Shown one piece after another: positions 28,517 to 41,377 of a stretch of DNA of 64,000 nucleotides (positions are counted from its first letter, which is position 1; each line of letters opens with the position of its first letter). The notes under the pieces were generated by a model. That model saw nothing but the letters and a program-made list of their open reading frames with translations, was not told the DNA's origin and ran no database searches. Made by a program: the position numbers and the translations under genes. Source of the stretch: Paracentrotus lividus (lineage: Eukaryota; Echinodermata; Echinoidea; Camarodonta; Echinidae); the NCBI GenBank assembly GCA_940671915.1, contig CALNVZ010000174.1, positions 23,414,300 to 23,478,299 of the forward strand. The letters are read 5' to 3'.

Positions 28517-30434
28517 GGCTAGCATTTGTTATATCTCTATACACTCTTAAATGTCTCATCGTCTCAGTATCAGTCTCCATCCCACTGTCTCCTATTTTAT
28601 ATCTTTTTTTTTTACGCTCAAAGCTCAGTAAATTATGAATAGTTATATGCTTAAGTGCAGGACATAATCACTGGATTGTTAGCTGAATTTGATGACATCA
28701 GCTACATGCATTATTGAAAGTTGCAAATCAGTAAACTTAAAATGTGAAGAAGAATTTGCAAGAATATAGGTTGGTGTCTGAAATCAAGTATTGGCAAATC
28801 TGTCAAAAATACTTATCACCACCCCACCTCTCACCATACATTATAACTAAAAGTGTTCTAAATGTTAATTTCAAAAAGAGATTTAAATTTTATGACTTCT
28901 AGTTTAGATAAATTCATAATTTATACATAAACTGAGGGCAGTGTGCCACCCTATTTCTCAACAAAAAGCCTGCAAAATAAAAAAAAACATAAATATATAG
29001 TTCTTCATGTTGCTGAAAAAGTAGTAGAAAGAGCCCCCCTACTATATAAAATTTTCATTTTTGCCTTCTATACCTGGACAAGGTAACAATGTAGATGAGA
29101 CAAGCAAAGCAGGAGATTGCGAACAGCCTGGTCATGTTGTCATGTGCATGATTTAGCTTGATGGTTGAGTGACACGCGTCATGTCCTCAAAGAAGTCATC
29201 CGCCAATATCAGGTTTGACATCATTTGAAGCTTTCTAATGTGACATGTTGGACCACAAGTCAGGAAAGTATGTTCAAGGATGTGCATGACTGATTAGATT
29301 TGACAATCGTAGGGGGAAAGAAAGAGAGATAGAGAGAGTATGAAAGAGACATACATGTAACATAAGGGAATATTTTATCAATAGATGGACATCAATTGCA
29401 ATTTGGAATTAAAAAAACATTGATATTCAACAGCAACAAGATCTCTATTGAATATAAAGTAATGCTTAAAGGTGTGCCCATCTTGACATTAGGGAGCTTT
29501 AGATTTTTCATCTATCATGCAGAATCTTCTGATTTAGGAAACAAGCTTTACTGCACATGAATAAGGAAGAGAGCACAGGGATAAGGAAGAGAAGATTCAA
29601 CGTTATGAAGTCAAATCAAATTTATTCTCTCATTTTGTAAAAAATTAACATTTCAAATTAGACAATAACAGAGAATGGGGAAAAAAAAGAATAAAAAAGA
29701 AAATAAATAAATAACAGATCTAATCAAAATGTACGTTTGCTCGCATCTATGGAAATGGATTCATAGATATTTTTTTTTCTAGGAACCTAAATTGTCAATA
29801 GATTTTTAAAAAATAGCAGCATGTTATGTCATGCCCTTGTTCATTGTGTATTCATAACAACAGAACCAGGAAAAGGTTACATTTATGATTGTTTGTATAA
29901 ACCATTCACCTAGTTATCCCACGATGGCACATCACTGTACTGGTACAATTTTTTAAATTTTTTATAAAGCTTCAAAATCTTGGCACCATTGCAAGTTCAA
30001 GACATCACACACGTCCAAGTCCAAGTGCAGTGTGGGCAATTCTAAACCTAAACTGCATTTCTGCTCATGTGCATGGCATTTTTTTCCACTGAAAGAAACA
30101 AAATTGTATGCTGAGAGCAAGATTGCGTTAACTCACATGAATCGCTGTGGATTTAACACTATATGGCTCTCATAGCAAAACATCATTTTTCTTTTTTGCC
30201 TCCAGGAGTATTCAACATCCTATTCCTAGAAAAAAATACTTTAATGAAGTCAGTGCTCAAATAGAAATGGTAACCACAAGAGCTTGGTGGTTGTTTGTCC
30301 AATGCCAGACCACTGGCTGTTTCCGTTTCTTTGCTGCTTTTGAGTCGTTCCAAATCAATGGTCACTTTGTGATTGTGGACGGTTCAACCATCAAGTCTTT
30401 TGCTTCATACTTTAAAACTATCAAAATAAGTGTC
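28517..30434. other. Intronic sequence, no gene recognised
   Basis: Mostly AT-rich. The stretch 29090-29300 is less AT-rich (ACACGCGTCATGTCC, ATCCGCCAATATC) and could be a small regulatory element. A-rich low-complexity sequence lies at 29675-29715. The open frame at 30147-30497 (116 codons, plus) runs into a C-run and a fold-back repeat and shows no domain. Confidence 0.45.
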
Positions 30435-30564
30435 AGGACAACTATCCCCTGGACATTTATGTACTGTAGGGACAATTACCCCCCCCCCCAGAAATAGGGT
30501 TAGGGTTAGGAGTAGAGTAATAGGGTAGAGTTTTTGGCAGGGGTAATTGTCCAGCAGTTGTCCT
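30435..30564. mobile_element. Small fold-back element with C11 tract and telomere-like motif
   Basis: AGGACAACT (30435-30443) and its inverse AGTTGTCCT (30556-30564) bracket about 130 bp. GGGACAATTACCCC and GGGGTAATTGTCC form an inner inverted pair. Between them lie a C11 run (30479-30489) and a short TAGGGTTAGGGTTAGG stretch. Non-coding, probably a degenerate MITE. Confidence 0.5.
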
Positions 30565-30905
30565 CGAATCATCAAAATCAAATCTGTATAAATTAGAGGG
30601 GGAAAATACATTGAGAGCATACACTTGGCAGCTATCATGATTACTACAAGGATTTCCAATACAAAGACTGAAACACAGTGGACAGCACATGAAAAAGACA
30701 AATGGGGAATTCCACAAACGCATTTCAGAAGTGTACCTGTTGGTCGGTCTACAAATGTATCGGCTGCATGTATGTCCATTATCCATGAATGAATACAACC
30801 TTCCTGGTGGAGCTCATTTTTTTTCTTGACTTTCTATCAAAATGATTTTAGTCTCTCTCTGTTACTCCCCGTCTTTCCTTCCTGTTCTCTCCAATATAAT
30901 GAGCT

Positions 30906-31108
30906 AAAAAAAAAAAAAAAAAAAAAAAAACTTATCTGAGGCGTTCACACTTGTACCCTGTTTGCCAGTCTCTACCTCTCTCTAGTCTTATCCTATTCTG
31001 TCTCACACTCTCTATCTCATGGTCATTTCGGTCTCTTTATTGGACCATCCTCAAGCCTCTCTATTTCTCCCTCTTTCTTCCCTTCTCTCTCTCTCTCTCT
31101 CTCTCTTT
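30906..31108. repeat. A25 tract and (CT)n microsatellite
   Basis: A run of 25 A at 30906-30930 and a (CT)n tract at 31084-31108, with CT-rich sequence between. Low-complexity DNA. The open frame at 30951-31148 is its shadow. Confidence 0.8.
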
Positions 31109-31446
31109 TGGCAAAACTGATATTTTGTTCACCTTAATGATAGGTTGAAGAACTTTTATTACATCTCTCAGAGGAGAGCCCTTGTTTTCATAGTCAACAA
31201 GTATGATTGCTCTGTCTGTCTGTTAGGTGGTTATATTCAGATAATGATGTCATTGGTGTACCATTTTAGACAGAGGGGAATACCCTGGTGACTATATTTA
31301 TGGCTTATCTCCATTAATACCAGGAATTAGAGTGGACTTTTTGAGAACCACATCATTGTGATTTCGATTCGGCCACTTAGGGTTAGTGTTACTGAACAAT
31401 TCAAATACCAAATATTGAAACCAAAGTTAAGAAGCTATATTGTCTG

Positions 31447-31594
31447 TTGGGAGCCATAAGGGCGTTATTGCATCTTATAGATGTTCCGTTGGGAGCCAGA
31501 AGGGCGCTATTACTGTACAAAGTCAATGGTAATAGCGCCCTTATGGCTCCAAACGGAACATCCTTGATCTGCAGTAGCGCCCTTATGGCTCCAA
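31447..31594. mobile_element. Fold-back element with four copies of a TGGAGCCATAAGGGCGC unit
   Basis: A 148-bp near-perfect palindrome. Each arm of about 72 bp contains two copies of a TTGGGAGCCATAAGGGCG-like unit separated by about 25 bp ending GATGTTCCGTT. The right arm is the inverse of the left (GCGCCCTTATGGCTCCAA, twice). No coding capacity. The open frame starting at 31447 translates the repeat itself and is rejected. Confidence 0.75.
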
Positions 31595-34500
31595 GCCAAC
31601 GATATCATGATTTTTCCCCCAACCAATCTTTTTCTAATATATATACACTGTATATCATTCAATTTTGTACTTCTTTACATGTGGGGGATGCAGTTCTAAA
31701 CATTTTTAACATACACTATTAAGAATAATTAATTTGAATGCTGGACATTGTGCATGTACTCCATTTCATTCCTGCCAGGTGCACATTATCTTAATCATTG
31801 ATCCAATGACCTTCATTGATCTAAACTTACAATACATGTAATACCATCAGTTATTTTGTTAACATAATGTTTAGTTTTTGTTATGTTGAGGTATATAAGT
31901 ACTGTAAACATAATGTGAATACAGCAGGGGGAGGCCCTACATGTAAATCATCAAAGACCCTGGGATTGTCCTGAAGCCAAAAATCCAGAAAATTATTTCC
32001 CTCATTCAGATTGATTATTTAGAAATACTTGAACCTACACAAAAACATAATAAACTAATATTGATAAATATGCTGGGTGTTTTTAGTGCTTTGCAAGATT
32101 CAAGCTAATCTTTAGGCAATAAAGATCAATGCCAGTGGCATAGGGCTGATGATTCCTATCAGTCTTTTACCAACTCTAATTATGGCTCTAATTAGGATTG
32201 AAAAATGGGCAGTGGAGATTGGGTAAGGCAGTTAAACAAAGCGAAAACAGAGAAATGGTGATGCAACACCATTTTGCAGGAAAGTGTCGTCTTTTAAGAA
32301 CCCATGATGAAAATAAACCGAACAAGAAACAAACAAACTTACAAAAAATGTTTTGAGATTGATGATGGTTAGAAATTGAAGGAGGTGGTGGAAGGGGAGG
32401 AGGAAAAGGAAACACCAGAAGGCCGACAGGTAGTCCATTCATCAATTAAACAACAAAAATGGCGGAATGAATGATGGAAGTACAGATGCAGAAAGGATGT
32501 TGAGCTGAGTATGAGCAAAGGTACAGGAAATTAGGGTGTCTTGAGCAAATACGGGCCATACATCTTAAGGTGAAATATTATTTAGGAGAAAGATGACATG
32601 GGATGTCATGAAGGGCTACAACTGGAAGAGAAATGAAGGGAGGGTAGAGAAGAAGGGATGAGGGGTGACGGAAGGAAGCCATGGTTTAAGTGTGGGGTGC
32701 AAGGACCTGGAGGAAGATGAAGATGGATGGTGGACCGGATGCTAAGAAATAGTGGAGGAGGATGCAGTTTGCTGCCTCCATCATCAAAATATGATGGAGC
32801 CTTTAGCAGAGAAATGGGAGGCTCCGAGAAGGAGAGACACATTCATTGCAGGGAGATAATTTCATGGAAAAACATAAGCACAAGTTTTAAGTTGTTACTA
32901 AGCCTGTCATGTTATCTTTTCAATCTCTTTTGGAGTCTGGTTGAAAGAAGTTTGGATGATTTATAACTCTGTTAAATCATGGTAAGTGTTACAATTGAAA
33001 TTCTTTATTTTCCAACTTTGTCCTTAAGAAACTAAATTCCTCATTCCATTACCATGATTATATACCAAGTGTCTTTACTGTCTTGGTCTAAACTTATCCA
33101 TACATTTCTTAATCTTTCATGAAACATTAAAATGATAAAGTGCCCCCAAAATGAAATAGGATCTATTTTTCAATTTGTAAATTGCCCTTTTCTGTAAACA
33201 AGAGAAAAACAGAGGAATCCAAATTCCATGAACTCTAGAAAAACATGCAAAAGAAGCAAAAACTGTCTGACCTAGATGCACATGTATTTGGTTTTATTGT
33301 CTGTAAAAAAAAAGGGAATTTCAAGAAAGGAGTTCAAGAGAGTGTTGCAAGAGAAAAAACTGTATAATCACCATGGCTCGAGAACACTGTAATCTTGCGA
33401 CTGCTAATAATCTGAATCTCATGAATAGAATAATCATTTGGATTCTAAGTTTCTGAAAACACCTTAGGTTATGATAATCCCTTCCCCTACACAGCTTTAG
33501 TTATTTTTTATCAGTATGGGTTTACCATCCTACAAACTCCCCTCCCGGTATCCAATGCAACAGAACATTGAGAAATTGTATAAACTATTGAGATATTATG
33601 AAACACTTGCAATCAAACATAAAATCTATCTGACATTATCACTCTTATTTCATTACATTAACTGTTTTAAAAAATCATTCTCAACTGTTACAAAAGTTGT
33701 CAATATTTTAAAACAAATTTATATCTATAAATGAGTATATACTTGTAGTCTGCACCTTACCCTAACAATTCTGTGTCTAATGAGAGGAAATAGTTTGCCT
33801 CCACAAGAAAGAGTGGAAGGAATACTAAAAAAAATTCCCAATACTTTTAGTTTCCTGAATTTAACTAATTTTTATCTTTAAAATTAAAATAATGAATTTA
33901 AAAGGAAAAGACACAAGTACTTTACATTGACCTCAATGTACATGTACATCTAATATACCTATTTGATAAATTTGAGGAGAAAATGTAGGCAGTATATTAC
34001 CTATTTGATTTCGTGTCCGAGTTTAACTACTATTTTGCCCAGTGCATCGAAATATTATTACTCCTCCGTACTCTTCAACAAGTGTTTCTAATCTTATTTT
34101 TGTCACCTCTTTGATGAAATACTGATGTGAAAATGAGGTGTCAGACTTTCTCATTACTTCAGAACATTTTGACCCTTTTGTGACATTCCATCATAACTTA
34201 ACCAACAGATTTAAAACAGTGTACGCATCGGATGCTATGATAATTCAATTAACAAAATGGTCTTGATGGTGAGCATACTACATAAAATGTACCAAATGAG
34301 CTGTAGCAATAATATGGAGTAATAAAAAAAAATATTTAAAACAATTTGAGGGAATTTTCGTATTGGAAATTAAGAAAAAAAATGAAAAATATGTCTACTC
34401 ATCGTTTTCTTCTTCTTCTTCTTCTGATGCAGAAAAAAAAATTCAGTCAAGTTGTAAAATTAAAAAATTAAGATATTGGAAAATAATTGTTGCAAAATAA

Positions 34501-36539
34501 ACAACAATTTTATTATTCAAATAAATTTTCTCACAATGAAAATTCATTAAATTATTCTTGATGTCTCATAAATGACAGGTATGAGATTGAGATATCATGT
34601 ACTTAATTGGCTGACAGGCACAAACAAATGTTACCATCAATGATCAATTTGTCTTTCAATATTTGAAAAATTAAAAGTATTAAGGGCTGATAATAATTTT
34701 AGGGCTGATAATAATTTTAGGGCTGATAATAATTTTAGGGCTAAAATGAGCTTATTGCAACTATTTCCAGGTACTTTGAATCTTTACCTACAATTAAATG
34801 AATCAAGACATTGGAAAAATATTGCAGTGTATCTATAAGTCTTATATGACTGAAGCGCATACACATAATCCACAAAGTTTAATTTCTTACGCTATTGTAA
34901 GGTTCCAATCCAAACTTAATTTATCTGGGATTAGAAAGACTTTTTATGATAAAATTTCATTTTCTTTTATAGTATGACCTTGTGGAGTAATATAGGGGAA
35001 AGTAATCCATTGTTTGCTTTCTAAAACAGACAGGGAATTCAAAAAAGTTAATAGTAGCACGTGTATCCATCTACAAGGGATATTGAATCTAGCCTAGAAT
35101 CAAGATTGGCAAAGAAAAAAAATTCATGTCCGGTGTTATGTATCAACAGAGCATATTCAAAGCTCTCTTTCTGGACTTTAGAAAAGAGAGGAACACATTT
35201 ACAATTACAAAAAAGAAGGATGTATGGTGGAATGTTTGCAGACATTATTTCATAAGTTTCACTGATCCACCGGAAGAGAAAAGGAAAGCAAATCTCAATC
35301 TACAGCGTGCATGCAAGCAAACTAACGGGTTAGCAACGGGTGTGATAACTGTACCAGTACAGTAGCAATTATATCGGGTTAAACAACAATGCAGACAATA
35401 GCACCCAGGACAAACATTAATATCAAATCTTCAAGTATCTTCACCAAGGACAAAAGAATTTCATGAATTTTGTGTGTTTATATTTGTGCAATTTATTCCA
35501 GCATTCTCTAGTTTTTATTACTTCAGGTTGACAACCTGTTCAGAATTGAAAGAGTGTGGGAGGCTGGCATTATTGGATTTGCAATAGTTTGCCCTTTGTT
35601 TATCTTCTTAAGAAATGGATATTTCTCATATTTTAGCTGGGGTTTCATCATACATGTAGGAACACACAAGGAATACATGGCAGTATGATGCATTGAGGGA
35701 GGGGTAATCTGATACAGTTTATTATACCACTTGCATAGAATTTTGGACAAATATTTTACAAGTAAAGTGTATAGGTGTGTATTCCATATCCCTAACTTTA
35801 TTGAAAAACAAGCAAACTTGCTGCAGTATGATATACCTTAATGTCTTGAGTGATTTTAATTTTCAAATATTTAAAAATAACATAATATCCTTAAAGTAAT
35901 AAAGCAGACAGATTGACAGTTTACATATTTTTCTCTAAAAAGTGCTTTAATTTTTCAAAAAAGTTTTACCAATAACTTACATGAATTCCCTTTCTAAAAA
36001 AAAAAAAAAAAAAAAGAATGGAGACTTATTATATTTTGCACCTTTTTTTCTACTGAATAAACGCCCAAATCACTTATTCTCATACTCTTTGTTTTAATTT
36101 TGATCTAGCATGGGCAGTAATTTCAATGTACATACCAATTCATTTATGTCCAAAGGTTGTACTTGGGAGTGTTTCATTTTTTTTTTAAATATCATCTTGT
36201 TTTTTTACAATATATTAGCAACACCTAGGTTGCTAATGCAAGTAAGTATAACTCTCTATAACACACTCCTCCGAACGTTTTGCATGGCAGGTATTTATAC
36301 GACTATGTAAATGTATCATAATACCGATCAAATTCTGCAAGGCATTCAGCTTATTTTCAAAGCGGCAAAAATCATCTTCCATGTATTTCACCAAGGTACA
36401 TGTAGCTTTCTTTCACCAATTGTGAAATGAAAAATGAGCCGTGATGAATACACCCTAAACATGTCCATAAAGCAACATTTTTTCAGTAAGTATGGCACTA
36501 ATGAGATTTCTGGCAACGTGTCACTTCATAACATGAGCG
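31595..36539. other. AT-rich intronic sequence, no gene recognised
   Basis: No gene seen. The purine-rich stretch 32380-32760 produces Ser/Pro/Leu-rich minus-strand frames that look like composition artefacts. It contains (TTC)n at about 34407-34426, the 18-bp tandem array annotated below, and an A-run at 35997-36015. Confidence 0.5.
34683..34742. repeat. 18-bp tandem repeat, 3.3 copies
   Basis: Three identical copies of AGGGCTGATAATAATTTT (34683-34700, 34701-34718, 34719-34736) and a six-base partial copy. The perfect identity implies recent expansion. Confidence 0.95.
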
Positions 36540-37280
36540 TGTGTTGGGAGCAAGTGGATCTGTGCATCGTCGATAATGATTGGCCAGAAGAAGGGACTGG
36601 TGGTTGAATGTCATTGGTCAATATCATGAGTCTTGGAGTCTAATTCTATCAGAATTCGGGAGGGTAAACCCATATTATTTCATTTTTTAACTTGACTAGC
36701 CAACTGTGTCCAGATCACGAGGGAACGGCGGATCTGGTGTGTGTCTAAAACCTTCAAAAAATACGCTGCACATACCCCTTGTGTGCTCACCCATGTGCAT
36801 GTTGTTTGTGGGCTTGCTGCGAGAACAAGAGCCCGGGTCATGCAGGCCTGACCCCTTGCCTCCAAATGTATTGGCAAGAGTGTATTTTGGCCGATGCCCG
36901 CCAGAGACAACCCAAGAGTATGTTTGATTCAGAGCATGCAAATCATGTCCAAAAAAACATGCCCTCGCTTGGCCCGTCACGTTTCGCCGCCCGAGACTCA
37001 AGGTCACGCGGTGAGGGCAAAGACTGAGCAAATCCTGGTAGCCATGTTGTTTCGCTATGCACACACTACACATGGATGTCCACGTAGGGTACACTATATC
37101 TGTTTTGTGCACATACCATATTTCATAGATATGATACAGACATGAATACCAGTTTGTGTGCACTAGACAGTGACATTTCAACATAATTTTTTTATGAACA
37201 AAGCGCATGCAGCAGCCGTTCAAAGTGCAGTGTACACAAGATCCAGACACACGTAATAACCCTTGACCAGTCAATCACAA
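36540..37280. promoter_or_regulatory. CpG-rich island in the intron, open on both strands
   Basis: A marked GC/CpG rise centred on 36700-37040 (e.g. AACGGCGG, CGTTTCGCCGCCCGAG, TCACGCGG), unlike the surrounding AT-rich intron, with CCAAT-type words near 36580-36620. It contains the longest open frame of the window on the minus strand (36696-37274, 192 codons, opening with TTG) and shorter plus-strand frames. The frame is Cys/His-rich but shows no C2H2 spacing or other domain, so I do not call it a gene. Candidates are an alternative promoter, an enhancer, or the remnant of a GC-rich insertion. Confidence 0.35.
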
Positions 37281-38129
37281 ATTTTGATAACTCTCATCTT
37301 AAATAGGAACTGAGCAGGCATACTTATCAGTCATGAACACTTAAAGTAGCACCCTAGAAATCAATTCCAGTCCCTTTGATCTTTTCAAGTCTTGATTTCT
37401 GATCAAAAAGGATTTAAAAAAAAAAAAAAAAACACCAGACACAAACATTGCATGACCTACATTGAGGTGCATGTGCACAACTATGTTATGGAAATTGGTA
37501 GACCTGAAAAATTGTTCATGAAGCATCTCAAACTTTGATGGTATTTCCCCATTGTTGTAAAGATCTGACACATAACATAAATTTAACAAAAATATATCTA
37601 TAAATTTGCAAGTACTTGAGCTGTTTTTATTTTGTTGTTGATTTTTTTATGTTTTGTGGTTGTTGATTTTTGTTTAATTTTTTTTTTTTTCAGGGGGAGG
37701 GGAGAGGGTTAGGCAATACAGAGACCCTCAGGGATGGGATGAAAAACATACAGAGAGAGAAAGAGAAGGAGAGAGATGCATGAATGTCCAAGGTGGTGAC
37801 CTACGACCTTATAGCCTTAAACTTCAGGATTATGTGCTGCAGGAGTGCCAGGCCTCCACAAAGCTAGAAGATATGAAGCACATGAGGGGGTCTACATTCT
37901 TTTCATATATTGGTGTCTGGACAGCATGCAGAATTAACCTCTTGGTGCCAGTGTTCAGGTTATGGCTGGGTTATAGCAGCTTGGGCGCAAATATTATGTA
38001 CTAGATTACATTGTGGGCCTATGCAAAAAAAAAAAAAAAGCCTTTTTTAATGTTTGTTTGTTTGTTTATTTTTGTTTTAAGCCCCCCTTTTTGTTGTTGT
38101 TAGTTTAGACGTTTTAGTTTTTTTTAACA
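37281..38129. other. Intronic sequence with poly-A/T and G runs
   Basis: Contains A-runs at 37415-37431 and 38025-38039, and a T13 run leading into CAGGGGGAGGGG at 37678-37702 followed by GA-rich sequence (37751-37776). The 37780-38004 open frame has no family resemblance. Confidence 0.5.
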
Positions 38130-38360
38130 ATGTAGTAAAATGGGGATCAGCCTTGACAAGCCAATGGCTTTTGCTGATCCCTCCATCCGCTGCACTGTTT
38201 TTTTCTTTTTTCTTTTATATATTGTAAACTGTTATATTATATATACTAAGTAAAACATGATTGTATTCTATATCTATATGTTGCTTAGTTTATTCAAATA
38301 TTTGTAAATATGTGTTTTTTTAATGGATGTGAAATAAATGAAACTGAAACTGAACTGAAA
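38130..38360 (+). mobile_element. 3' end of a non-LTR retrotransposon
   Basis: GGGATCAGC (38143-38151) and GCTGATCCC (38173-38181) form a perfect 9-bp stem. This is followed by T-rich 3'UTR-like sequence and AAATAAATGAAACTGAAACT (from 38333), a short repeated GAAACT-type tail. CR1/L2-like elements of echinoderms end in a hairpin plus a short tandem tail of this kind. Only the 3' end survives (5'-truncated), with no reverse-transcriptase frame. Confidence 0.6.
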
Positions 38361-39191
38361 ACCTTTCAAAAATTGGAATGGGCATTAAGAGTTGTAAAGT
38401 GCATGCAAATTTCACAATATTTATTTGGATCCTCCTGTTATACATTTTTTTTTTCAAATTGATATTGTTGCCTTGAATTTTGTAACCCTTTTTTTCAACC
38501 ACTTGATAATTAATGTACTTGTGCGTCCTTTTGACAGACATGCTGGTAATTTGCTTATTTCTAAGTAGTTTACAAGTCCTAGGCCTATACAGAAAATCAC
38601 TTACTGCCTATTTTTTTCATATTAAATTGTATTTCTTGTCTGGTTTATTTCTTTCTTATAAGTTTACTGACAAATATATATCTCACTTGTAATATACACT
38701 TTGCATGCCACATTGGTTTGTACACACAAAATGGCACCAAAAAAAAACCAAAAAAAAAAACAGATATTCCTCATTTTTGAAATATGGAAAATATTTTTGT
38801 GGCATAAATGTGGGAAATTATTATGCAGAGAGAATTCAAGCAGTATATATTTTTTTTTTCAAATCCTCTATGGCACCTATATTAAGGAAAAATTATTATT
38901 ATGATTATATGGTTATCACATTCAATTGTGACTAAATCTTATTTTGGAAAGCAAAAAGTTGAAGACAAAATGGACCAGCATGTTTTTATCATCTGTTCAA
39001 AACATGATTGTGGTCTTTAGGTTTGAGAACATGTGTGTAGTGGTTATCGTGTTTATCCTAAGTCCTATAACAAATAATTAAAAAAAAGCCATGATGTGGT
39101 GGTTTACTGCATGTTTTCAATTTTTGTACATATATCTGAATATTTTGTTCCTTTTAACATGTTTAATGACCTGGGCACAAATCTGCATATA
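38361..39191. other. AT-rich intronic sequence, nothing recognised
   Basis: Homopolymer-rich sequence (A and T runs at about 38447, 38720-38760 and 38850). No gene or repeat family recognised. The overlapping plus frames at 38701-38935 are low-complexity. Confidence 0.5.
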
Positions 39192-39635
39192 CAGTCTGTG
39201 TAAAAAAAATGGTACAGTCGGAAAAAAAAATATTTAGGTGTGAAATGTTTTCAGATAAAGTGTGTATGTGGTACCAAAATAAAGCCAAAATATTTTCCTT
39301 GCTGATGCGCTTTGTTCTGTATAATTTGCTTTCGTAAAACAAAAGTTATGCTAAATTTTGTGCGACGAGGAACAAATCGAAATTGAGCACTTTATGGCCA
39401 TTATGCAAAACCTATACACAAAGGCATGGGACGGCGTGCGAAAAATGGATTTTTCTTGATTGTAGAAAACTAGTCATATCTTAAAAATTACAACAGCAAA
39501 TGTGATGAAAAAAAAATGCAGGTGAAAGTCTGATCTTCCTGCTTTATGAAAATACCAAACAATAGCAGGCTGTTATCAAACTTCATACTATAAAAAAATG
39601 TTTTCCACTTGTACCATTTTATTTGACACAGACTG
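39192..39635 (+). mobile_element. Mariner-type MITE, copy A
   Basis: A 444-bp element bounded by TA dinucleotides (39190-39191 and 39636-39637). Ends CAGTCTGTGTAAAAAAAATG and, inverted at the right, CAGTCTGTGTCAAATAAAAT continue to GGTACA on both sides. The CAGT...CAAA-rich end and TA target are characteristic of Tc1/mariner elements. The interior contains ACGGCGTGCG and TTTGTTCTGTATAATTTG words shared with copies B and C. No transposase. Confidence 0.85.
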
Positions 39636-40910
39636 TATAGGCCTATGCAACAAAAATCATTAGAGCTGTGATCATAACAAAGAATATCACTTACAAAGTA
39701 ATGTTTAAGAACAAAGCTTCACTATTGTAAAAAAACAAAAATCTTTGTGTAATTTGCTTTCCTTTCAATAATTTAGAATCACAGACAAATTAATTTAATG
39801 CCTACAATCCATGTTAAATAATTAACAAATAAAACTTGTTAGATTGTCTCAATAAAAACAGTGAAAAATATTGTTTTGTGTTTTCAAAATGAAAAGAACA
39901 CTAATTTCTAAACATTCCAGTAACATGACTTTGATAATTTAGGTGTAATAAAATAGTATATATGACTGAGAAACAACTGAGAATTGTGGGTCTTTACACA
40001 ATTCATCCTTTAGTTCTTTTTCAAAGTTATATGAAATACATTTTACCATATTTCTATAGAGGACCATATTATTGTCTGATGATACCACCAAAGTAGTAAA
40101 AATATTACAAAAATGAATATTAAGAATATAATAGTATAATTATAATAGTTTTCAATTAATATTAAACCAGTACACGTTATAACATAGTTTTTTCTTTCTG
40201 TTAACTTATTATTACAATTAAACTTATGAAAATATTATAAACCTTTTTTAGAATTAAAACAATCATCAATAATAAACCTTTTCAGTCAATGACATGGCGC
40301 ATTAGTGCATAATATTTTTTTTTTCTTTCTCTCTCCTTCTCAGACTTTAAACAAAATTATTAGTGTTGAAGTGTTGGAAACATTTTTATAACTTATCACA
40401 TTCTTGGCTTTTAATTCCATACTTTCTTTTGAACTGGTTAAATCAAATTTTCAAAACATTATTCTCAAACTCAATCATTTCTTTTGGTTTTTCAACAATG
40501 ATTTTATTAGAGATTTCCTCTGATCTTGCTAGATTATAATGACAATGTCAAGATATGTTGTGTTATGAATAAAGAGGGAAATATTCTGAGTAGTCCTAAT
40601 TTGAATGTCACTTACATGTATATAGAAAACAAAATGTTGGATAGAAAAAAGTTTGTAATTTTTCATACATTGATATTTTTACACATGTTGTTAGTGTAAG
40701 TATTCTTTATAATTTATATTTAAAAAAATATATATATTTCGTATAATTAATCTAGGGGCACGTAACACAGTGTTAAGGGCAAAAGTTGGAAATAGATAGA
40801 TAATCAAATTTGGTATTTGAGTTAACCAACTCAAATTTAAAACATGTTGACTAGAACATTTGCAAATTTTTATTATTTGTATTTTGTAATACATGTGAAA
40901 GAAGCTAATA
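39636..40910. other. AT-rich spacer between two opposed mariner-type MITEs
   Basis: About 1.3 kb of very AT-rich sequence with no gene or repeat recognised. In RNA it would form the loop between the two inverted MITE copies. Confidence 0.5.
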
Positions 40911-41375
40911 CAGTCTGTGTCAAATAAAATGGTACAAGTGGAAAACATTTTTTTATAGTATGAAGATTAATCACAAACTGTTGTTGTTTGGCATTTTCAA
41001 AGAGCAGAGAAATCAGACTTTCTTCTGCAAATTTTTTCATCACATTTGGTGCTGTAATTTTTGAGATATGACCAGTTTTTTACAATCAAGAAAAATCATT
41101 TTTTCGCACGCCGTCCCATGCCTTTGTATAGGTTTCGCATAATGGCCATGAATTCAGCCCTTCAGAACAATAGAAGTGCGTGATTTCGATTTGTTCCTCG
41201 TTGCACAAAATTTAGCATAACGTTTGTTTTACGAAAGCAAATTATACAGAACAAAGTGGATCAGCAAGGAAAATCTTTTGACTTTAATTTGGTACCACAT
41301 ACACACATTTTTTGAAAAGATTTCATACCTAAATTATTTTTTCCCCGACTGTACCATTTTTTTTGACACAGACTG
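40911..41375 (-). mobile_element. Mariner-type MITE, copy B (inverted)
   Basis: A 465-bp copy of the same family as 39192-39635 in the opposite orientation, again bounded by TA (40909-40910 and 41376-41377). Shared internal words include CGCACGCCGTCCCATGCCTT and TTTGTTCCTCGTTGCACAAA on the plus strand, the inverse of copy A. Open frames inside it (40691-40948, 41224-41439) are shadows. Confidence 0.85.
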
Positions 41376-41377
41376 TA

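Noticed and set aside
30494-30515. Interstitial telomere repeat
   Set aside because: Fewer than three TTAGGG units and located inside a fold-back element.
31447-31722. 91-codon plus frame with repeated GA(I/R)RALL and SALMAP motifs
   Set aside because: Begins with TTG and translates the fold-back element itself; the peptide repeats mirror the DNA repeats.
36696-37274. 192-codon minus frame as a gene
   Set aside because: Longest frame in the window but no ATG start, no recognised domain, and open frames also on the other strand. Kept only as a CpG-rich island.
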